Of a DNA stretch of 48,601 bases, positions 48,549 to 48,601 are shown piece by piece. Both the position numbers and the translations under genes were made by a program. This DNA comes from JARBUG01 sp035628915 (GTDB taxonomy: Bacteria; Bacillota; Sulfobacillia; Symbiobacteriales; Symbiobacteriaceae), in the NCBI GenBank assembly GCA_035628915.1, contig DASPIW010000051.1, forward strand, positions 1 to 48,601, read 5' to 3'. Position 1 is the first letter of the stretch. Every line of letters starts with the position of its first letter. The notes below the pieces were generated by a model. That model was not told where the DNA came from, made no database searches, and worked only from the letters and a program-made list of their open reading frames with translations.

Positions 48549-48601
48549 GTGATTCGAAACGCCGTGGAGTCCCAAGCTCAGTTGGAAATGGTGGCTGTTG
48601 A
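48549..48601 (+). CDS. Start of an IS1182-like transposase, cut by the window edge
   Basis: From GTG at 48549, 17 codons are visible: MIRNAVESQAQLEMVAV. The QLEMV motif followed by small residues is the usual N-terminus of IS1182/IS5-related transposases. GGAG lies 9-12 nt upstream. The rest lies outside the window, so family assignment rests on a very short stretch. Confidence 0.5.
   Translation, partial: MIRNAVESQAQLEMVAV

Overview
The window reads as a chromosome segment of a high-GC, Gram-positive-type (monoderm) Firmicute, most like Symbiobacterium and its relatives. The grounds are an S-layer-homology protein, a VanW-type and an NlpC/P60 cell-wall protein, a YveK/CpsD-type tyrosine kinase pair for polysaccharide export, DUF3243 and DUF2103 proteins, frequent GTG/TTG starts behind strong Shine-Dalgarno sequences, and many small proteins. 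The taxon is inferred from gene content only. No rRNA, tRNA or CRISPR array was seen.

Layout. 1-1400: two small coiled-coil proteins that share a C-terminal motif. 1.4-4.4 kb: a phosphohexomutase and a lower-GC methyltransferase. 4.5-7.8 kb: a dead IS21-like element. Its transposase has a one-base frameshift, its ATPase is split by a 117-bp insert made of another element's 23-bp terminal repeats, and a zinc-ribbon gene lies next to it. 8.4-24.2 kb: a single leftward exopolysaccharide (EPS) operon that starts with a chain-length regulator and a BY-kinase. It continues with GalU, GalE, an initiating phosphoglycosyl transferase, a nucleotide-sugar dehydrogenase, a polymerase/ligase, a heparinase-like protein, three GT4 glycosyltransferases, a MurJ-like flippase, a decayed CapK-like gene, an acetyltransferase and ManC, and it ends at an intrinsic terminator. 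24.3-25.4 kb: an SLH protein and an AT-richer spacer.

25.4-34 kb: an MFS exporter, small proteins, a GAF-PAS-GGDEF diguanylate cyclase, a VTT membrane protein, NlpC/P60 and VanW wall proteins, an XRE regulator, and a GxxExxY gene enclosed by inverted GGA-rich repeats. 34-38.7 kb: a class III aminotransferase/SCP2/amino-acid permease operon, a glutaredoxin-like protein and small unknowns. 39-42.1 kb: a BtuF-like remnant, a DUF2103 - CC/Se-motif - DUF3243 run, a ~350-bp imperfect palindrome, and an M20 amidohydrolase. 42.1-48.6 kb: a heme-copper-oxidase-like membrane protein overlapping a nitronate-monooxygenase-like gene, a cluster of small ORFs with a 67-bp structured repeat in two copies, a PHP phosphatase, a double GNAT protein, a nucleoside phosphorylase, and the start of an IS1182-like transposase at the window edge.

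How the genes fit together. Phosphohexomutase, GalU, GalE and the sugar dehydrogenase could supply UDP-hexose and UDP-uronic acid, and ManC could supply GDP-mannose. The lipid-linked unit would be started by the sugar transferase, extended by the GT4 enzymes, flipped by the MurJ-like protein, and polymerised under control of the YveK/CpsD pair. The most unusual items are the repeat-bounded GxxExxY unit, the giant palindrome, the duplicated 3' structured repeat after small ORFs, and the nested 23-bp arrays in the IS21-like element.
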